52,478 bases of DNA from Gudongella sp. (GTDB lineage Bacteria > Bacillota > Clostridia > Tissierellales > Tissierellaceae), in contig JANKMX010000010.1 in assembly GCA_024649995.1 (NCBI GenBank), forward strand, positions 1 to 52,478, read 5' to 3'. The notes below the pieces were generated by a model. That model was not told the origin of the DNA, searched no databases, and worked only from the letters and a program-made list of their open reading frames with translations. Below are positions 48,578-52,478 of the stretch, in pieces (the stretch's first letter is position 1; the number at the start of each line of letters is the position of its first letter). The position numbers and the translations under genes are program-made.

Positions 48578-48940
48578 TTAAAAGCTCTCCATTTCAGTTA
48601 TTGTACCCTGATGAAAAAGCAGCTTCCAATCTCCATCCTCAATTACCCATATGGAGGTTCTGAGTGTATTGATTCCAAGCTCCTTCTCATCAGCAATATA
48701 GTTTGCCATCATAAGACCATTTTTCAAATCCTTGGTCTTAAAATCAATAATGTCGATATCTCTGTCAGAGTCAAGGTTGCTAAGGTAATTGATGATTGTG
48801 TTCTTGTAAAATACCTGGCCGGATTTACCGATTTCAAAAAATTCATTGTGGATTCGTTTGTCCAGATTTCTTTTGTCGTCGCAGAAATCCTTCCTGAAAA
48901 AATCTTTTTCGTATTTGACAATAATTTCTTCAATATTCAT
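48578..48940 (-). CDS. SnoaL/DUF4440-like protein
   Basis: A 120-residue NTF2-fold protein. The N-terminal helix with EIIVKYEKDFFRKD, the HNEFFEIGKSG turn and the paired end strands (TLRTSIWVIEDGDWKLLFHQGT) match DUF4440/SnoaL-like proteins. These bind small hydrophobic ligands or act in polyketide or stress pathways. GAGGGGGACC precedes the ATG. It lies between two acetyltransferase genes with small gaps. Confidence 0.8.
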   Translation of the reverse strand: MNIEEIIVKYEKDFFRKDFCDDKRNLDKRIHNEFFEIGKSGQVFYKNTIINYLSNLDSDRDIDIIDFKTKDLKNGLMMANYIADEKELGINTLRTSIWVIEDGDWKLLFHQGTITEMESF

Positions 48941-48963
48941 TCTCGGTCCCCCTCTCTTAAAAA

Positions 48964-49425
48964 CTATACACCGATTGAATAAATTCTGGAGCTTTCACCC
49001 CAGGGATGATAGCCTGTCCCAATATGCTCAAAGCCAAATTTCTCATAATATCCAACATGGTCAGTGCAAAGGTAAAGATTTGTAAAACCACCTTTTCTGG
49101 TATCATACTTCGCCTTTTCTAGCAGCATGGCTCCATAATTGTTGCCCCGTTGCTTCTCCTCTATGTATACTGCACAAACCCAAGGATACAAATCCATGCG
49201 ACTGATGAAATCATTTGTGACCAGGCCTGCACAGCCAATTATTTTATCCTCCGACATAAGGAGATACCACTGTGGCAAAGGACTTTTGCTATTAATACAG
49301 CTCTCTATGCTGTCCTCATACACCTTCATACTTGCTGGTGATGCCCATATTCTTTGAAAATATTCAATTGCCATATCCTTGTACTCCGATTTTTCCCTAA
49401 CTGATATTATCTCCAATAAATTCAC
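48964..49425 (-). CDS. GNAT-family N-acetyltransferase
   Basis: A 153-residue acetyltransferase with the core AVYIEEKQRGNNYGAMLLEKA and the C-terminal DHVGYYEKFGFEHIG. Tryptophan-rich parts (AVYIEEKQRGNNYG, HPWGESSRIYSIGV) suggest the YjcF/RimI-like class without clear subfamily. The start is uncertain: I choose GTG at 49425, 5 bases after AAGGA; a TTG frame opens 24 bases further upstream. Substrate unknown. Confidence 0.78.
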   Translation of the reverse strand: MNLLEIISVREKSEYKDMAIEYFQRIWASPASMKVYEDSIESCINSKSPLPQWYLLMSEDKIIGCAGLVTNDFISRMDLYPWVCAVYIEEKQRGNNYGAMLLEKAKYDTRKGGFTNLYLCTDHVGYYEKFGFEHIGTGYHPWGESSRIYSIGV

Positions 49426-49456
49426 TCTCTTCCTTACAATCACTATCAAACTTCAG

Positions 49457-49884
49457 CTACTCCAATATCATTTGTATATGTGGGATTCCATCCTCCAAGT
49501 ATTCTTCTGACACCTGACTAAATCCAAACTTCTCATAAAACTCCCTTGCGTAGGATTGGGCCTCTATTGCTATCCTACCAGCCTTTAGCCTATCCTTTGC
49601 AACCCTGATACCTTCGGAAAGGATCCTGTTGCCAAGTCCAATCCCTCTATCTGTTGTCAAGACACGTCCAATTGAGACCTCCTCATGGGAAATTCAACTA
49701 CTCTTAAATATGCCTTGATACCTGCTTGATCCTCCAAATACACATGGTATGAATGCTGGTCCTTGCCATCAATCTCAGGATAGATGCAATTCTGCTCCAC
49801 GATGAACACCTCAAACCTAACCTTGAGTATCCTGTAGAGCTCTTCAGTTGTAAGTTCCTCAAAACGCTTAATTATTAGCTCCAT
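49457..49884 (-). pseudogene. ElaA-like GNAT acetyltransferase, frameshifted
   Basis: Two reading frames together make a full ElaA-type GNAT (about 140 residues). The first (from 49884) gives MELIIKRFEELTTEELYRIL and runs into a TGA after EFPMRRSQLDVS; the second, from about 49700, reads HEEVSIGRVLTTDRGIGLGNRI and ends at 49457 with YEKFGFSQVSEEYLEDGIPHIQ. Adding one C in the CCC at about 49691-49693 restores one continuous frame. So it is a one-base deletion, a sequencing error or, less likely, frameshifting. The start is behind GGAGG. Confidence 0.78.
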
Positions 49885-49895
49885 AGTTACCTCCG

Positions 49896-50417
49896 CTATT
49901 GTACCTCAAGACCCAGCTTTTCATATATCTCTAAGATCACATGACTCTTTGCTTCCATGTATCCATCAATATCCTTTGGGTGATCAAGAGCAGCCTTCGA
50001 TTTTACCCTACCGTACCTATCCCTGTCATATTCATTCTTTCTGAGATGGTTTCTAAAGACCAGATGATTCCTAAGGGCCTGTGAATCCTTTGGACATACA
50101 TAGAGATGATGCATCAGAAAATCTTCCTTGCCTTCATACTCAAAGGCTTCTCTTCCCTTGATACCCAGGTCTCCCTCATGGTAATATCCTAGGCCTTCCA
50201 ATATGTTTTTCACCTCATCGAATTTCTCATAGCCCTCAATAACCATATCCAAATCGATGATTGGCTTCGCAGAAAGTCCTTCCACTGAAGTGCTCCCAAC
50301 ATGTTCAATACCAATAATCATGCTCCCAACATGACTCTCAAAATATGACTTAAGCCTCTCAAATTCTTCCTTCCACTTTGGGTTGTAGGGTTCAACCACA
50401 ACATTTTTTGTCCTCAT
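49896..50417 (-). CDS. GrpB/UPF0157 nucleotidyltransferase-fold protein
   Basis: A 173-residue protein of the GrpB family: VEPYNPKWKEEFERLKSYF, HVGSTSVEGLSAKPIIDLDMVI (GS motif and paired Asp of the nucleotidyltransferase fold), HHLYVCPKDSQAL and RDYLRKN-like FRNHLRKNEYDRDRYGRVK. GAGGATTTC precedes the ATG. These proteins are sometimes fused to CoA kinase (CoaE), but the reaction is unknown. Confidence 0.9.
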   Translation of the reverse strand: MRTKNVVVEPYNPKWKEEFERLKSYFESHVGSMIIGIEHVGSTSVEGLSAKPIIDLDMVIEGYEKFDEVKNILEGLGYYHEGDLGIKGREAFEYEGKEDFLMHHLYVCPKDSQALRNHLVFRNHLRKNEYDRDRYGRVKSKAALDHPKDIDGYMEAKSHVILEIYEKLGLEVQ

Positions 50418-50478
50418 GAAATCCTCCTAAGCTTTATTCTCACACTCCACAATTCATAAAACCATTAGTTGTTATTGA

Positions 50479-51429
50479 CTATCTCACCATAATATCCAGC
50501 ATATTCATATATTCTGGATCAAGTCCCTCTATACCATATTCCTCCGCTATTTCCTCCGTCAACTGGAATACCTCACCCTTATCTGTCTCAAGCCTTGCTG
50601 CATCCAATATCCTGCTTATGGCAGCACTGACTTCCTTATCTGACATTCCTGGAAATATCCTGTCCTTGTAATCAAGATCATACCCGATCCCTGTGAATCC
50701 AGTCTTTTCTGTCAGTATATAGTCGGTCATCCTTGACTCTTCCCATTCCACACCATTTGGAGAAACATTCGAGTATAAGGTCATGTTGTCCTCCTCATCC
50801 ATGACCACCTTGAAATTGAAGTTCATTTCCTTCGGCTGCAGATACTCATCATACAGCTGCTGATAGTAGTCGCTGCCGTTTTCCTTTGCCTCTATTATGT
50901 ACCCCACTGTATCCGGATCCCTATCGTAGTTCTTGCTAACTATAGTGTACAGGAATTCAGCTTCTGTCTTACCGTCAACCTCTTCTTCCCTATAGTCTGT
51001 TATCCTGAACTCCAACAGTTCATAATAAGGAGAGAAAGCCTCAATGCTCTCTCCCTTAAGATATTCGCTTATTTTATTGTATGCGGAATCATCGTCTTCA
51101 CCAGGCTCCTCTTCAGGATTCTCAACCCTTTCAATAAGCTCCACAGAAATTGTCTCGATGCCAAGTGGATACTTCTCCTGTATCTGTCCGTTATGGGTAA
51201 CCTTGACCCTGTCTCCAACCATAAACTCAAAGTTGTCGCTTACTGATAGGCTTACCTCAACAAGATCTCCTGAATTCCTTATCTCCTCGTCTTCATCTGG
51301 CTGAACAATTGCAGTCAGACCATTTATTTCTGTTATGGTTCCTACAAACTCCTCTGTAACTTCCTGACTGCAGCCTGCAACCATAACTCCCAGTACGACA
51401 ATTAAAACCAATAAAAGCTTCCTGTTCAT
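50479..51429 (-). CDS. lipoprotein with DUF3221-like N-terminal domain
   Basis: A 316-residue lipoprotein (signal ending VMVAGC). Residues about 25-110 form an OB-like beta domain (FVGTITEINGLTAIVQPDED, VSLSVSDNFEFMVGDRVKVTHNG) like DUF3221. The acidic linker EEEPGEDDDS precedes a helical C-terminal half, with segment YDLDYKDRIFPGMSDKEVSAAISRIL. The strings PEEEPGEDDD look like a hinge. AGGAGTG sits upstream. A role in envelope stress or lipoprotein processing is only a guess. Confidence 0.75.
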   Translation of the reverse strand: MNRKLLLVLIVVLGVMVAGCSQEVTEEFVGTITEINGLTAIVQPDEDEEIRNSGDLVEVSLSVSDNFEFMVGDRVKVTHNGQIQEKYPLGIETISVELIERVENPEEEPGEDDDSAYNKISEYLKGESIEAFSPYYELLEFRITDYREEEVDGKTEAEFLYTIVSKNYDRDPDTVGYIIEAKENGSDYYQQLYDEYLQPKEMNFNFKVVMDEEDNMTLYSNVSPNGVEWEESRMTDYILTEKTGFTGIGYDLDYKDRIFPGMSDKEVSAAISRILDAARLETDKGEVFQLTEEIAEEYGIEGLDPEYMNMLDIMVR

Positions 51430-51443
51430 TTTGTACTCACTCC

Positions 51444-52025
51444 TTAATGATCAAATATAACTGACTTTACAACCGCGAAGTATTCCCTGACATAGCTCTG
51501 CAATATTATTGTAGGAGGTATACTTGCGGGCATTCCATAGGCTTCCATCCCCTGCCTTCCTGCAAGCAATTTTGCCCTGAATATGTGGTGCCTGTTGGTT
51601 ACAATTAGAACTTTTAGGCTGACGGTCTCATCCTCCATGATCAGCTCCCTGGAGTATTTCATGTTCTCAAAGGTTGATGTGGCCTTATCCTCGACTATAA
51701 TCCTATTGATCTCTATTCCATTTTCAATAAGATACTTTTTCATTGCATGGGCTTCTGGAATCAGCTCATCCGTACCCTGTCCGCCTGTAACAACAGCTAT
51801 TGAATCTCCATTTTCAAGAAGGTAGTCCCTGGCCACCCTTAATCTCTCCATAAGGGCTGGAGATGGCAAATCCCCATAAAGCCTGGCTCCAAGTACTATT
51901 ACATAGTCAACTCGGGGCGGCTCTGCCTTTTTACCCTCCATTAGTATGATACCCTCTACAAGTACAAAGGACACTAATAATAATATTGCTAGTATAATAA
52001 GTGATTTCCTTATAAAATCTTTCAT
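51444..52025 (-). CDS. YdcF/SanA/ElyC (DUF218) family membrane protein
   Basis: A 193-residue protein: N-terminal membrane segment (about 5-28) and a DUF218 domain with YVIVLGARL (start of the Rossmann-like fold), GDLPSPALMERLRVA, VVTGGQGTDELIPEAHAMKKYL, the Arg/Lys-containing STFENMKYSREL and IVTNRHHIFRAKLLA. Such proteins face the outside and act in envelope or vancomycin-type resistance (SanA) or undecaprenyl handling (ElyC), reaction unproven. The start at 52025 has GGGG 6 bases upstream; an ATG 6 bases earlier is possible. It precedes the DUF3221-like lipoprotein with a 14-base gap. Confidence 0.9.
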   Translation of the reverse strand: MKDFIRKSLIILAILLLVSFVLVEGIILMEGKKAEPPRVDYVIVLGARLYGDLPSPALMERLRVARDYLLENGDSIAVVTGGQGTDELIPEAHAMKKYLIENGIEINRIIVEDKATSTFENMKYSRELIMEDETVSLKVLIVTNRHHIFRAKLLAGRQGMEAYGMPASIPPTIILQSYVREYFAVVKSVIFDH

Positions 52026-52225
52026 CTTCATCCCCGTCTATCTACAATCCCCTCGGATTCAATTTTTGTTCTCTCTTAATAACATTATATCGAAATGAAC
52101 CTGCATTTGATTACAATTGAATTACAATAATCAAATAAACCCCTAGGAAAACAAGCAAAATACAAATTAATATGGTATTGCTTAAAATTTTCAGCTGAGG
52201 GAATATATTAATTGAGGTGATTGAT

Positions 52226-52478
52226 TTGTTGCCAATCAGTTGGAATTCAGAAGTATCAATATTCAAGGATAATGCAATTCTTAAGCAGCTGGGGATTGCC
52301 ATTGGTATTCCATTTGGTCTGCTGCTTGTATTCCTTATAGCCATTAAGGCTTGGTATGGTGTCCTTCTTGTTGCCGCAACCCTTATTCTGGGCTTAATTT
52401 TTGTATATATTGTCTATGGGGGCAAATATTCTGTGGACTATATCATTGATGAAGAGGGAATTGGAATGGAATCTGCTG
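52226..52478 (+). CDS. small membrane protein, N-terminal part (3' end outside window)
   Basis: A reading frame with no ATG: it starts at TTG 52226 (or 52229), 6-9 bases after GAGGTG. The product begins LPISWNSEVSIFKDNAILK, then two membrane segments (about 22-40 and 45-63) and the beginning of a soluble region YSVDYIIDEEGIGMES. The topology resembles YcxB/PH-domain-type membrane proteins, but too little is present to name it. It faces away from the DUF218 gene; the 200-base gap holds an AT-rich divergent promoter region with no clear hexamers. Confidence 0.6.
   Translation, partial: MLPISWNSEVSIFKDNAILKQLGIAIGIPFGLLLVFLIAIKAWYGVLLVAATLILGLIFVYIVYGGKYSVDYIIDEEGIGMESA

Noticed and set aside
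1-52478. mobile elements, CRISPR arrays, tRNA or rRNA genes
   Set aside because: I saw no transposase, integrase, direct-repeat array, or cloverleaf or rRNA sequence; base use is uniform apart from AT-rich gaps.

Overview
The window looks like chromosome of a low-to-moderate GC Gram-positive anaerobe, most likely Clostridia/Tissierellia. The reasons are purine-rich AGGAGG-type ribosome binding sites, several TTG starts, S-layer-homology (SLH) surface proteins, a clostripain-family protease, a Bcd-EtfBA operon, a group II ECF transporter and no outer-membrane genes. Almost everything from 1 to about 43 kb and from 47.2 to 52.0 kb is on the minus strand. The plus-strand genes are bcd-etfBA, a SurA_N-type lipoprotein and a truncated gene at the right edge. 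There is no tRNA, rRNA, CRISPR array, transposase or phage gene, and no gene-free stretch exceeds 300 bases.

Left part (0-21 kb, read right to left). A MarR repressor with a heterodimeric ABC exporter (21.1-16.9 kb) sits behind a clear promoter and a palindromic operator. Next come a membrane-anchored C11 (clostripain) protease, an L-threonine-aldolase-like lyase, a DUF1846 protein, a split COG0701 permease pair and an SDR oxidoreductase. An SLH protein ending in a chagasin (I42) inhibitor domain follows, with a structured leader and attenuator. Then comes a five-gene potassium module: membrane-tethered RCK-like protein, KtrB, KtrA, and a KdpD/KdpE-like kinase and regulator. The last unit is a MacAB-like exporter operon that contains a cobalamin-binding-domain protein.

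Central part (21.2-36.3 kb): the main find. Fourteen co-directional, tightly spaced or overlapping genes follow one promoter and one structured leader. I read the leader as a candidate molybdenum/tungsten-cofactor (Moco) riboswitch whose closing stem overlaps an intrinsic terminator. The genes encode six exported or membrane-anchored proteins with about eight copies of a sulfite-oxidase-type 'molybdopterin-binding' fold, two of them carrying SLH anchors; a NapH/NosR-like membrane iron-sulfur protein with a C-terminal FMN-binding domain; a second FMN-binding protein; an ECF importer (S, A1, A2, T); an NPP-type phosphodiesterase lipoprotein; MobB with a cysteine cluster; and a small kinase-fold protein. 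My inference is a cofactor-responsive, surface-exposed flavin/pterin redox system coupled to salvage or uptake of a cofactor or precursor. No protein here has been shown to bind Moco, and the riboswitch call comes from memory of the motif and hand folding.

Right part (36.3-52.5 kb). This holds an SLC13-type permease with RCK_C-like domains, a PIN-PhoH ATPase, a lipoprotein with a GGADGPT motif, a ClC chloride transporter and a cupin. After these come bcd-etfB-etfA (acyl-CoA dehydrogenase plus electron-transfer flavoprotein), the SurA_N-like lipoprotein, a DUF5714 protein, a run of small acetyltransferase, SnoaL and GrpB genes that includes one frameshifted ElaA-like gene, a DUF3221-like lipoprotein, a YdcF/SanA-like protein and a truncated membrane protein.
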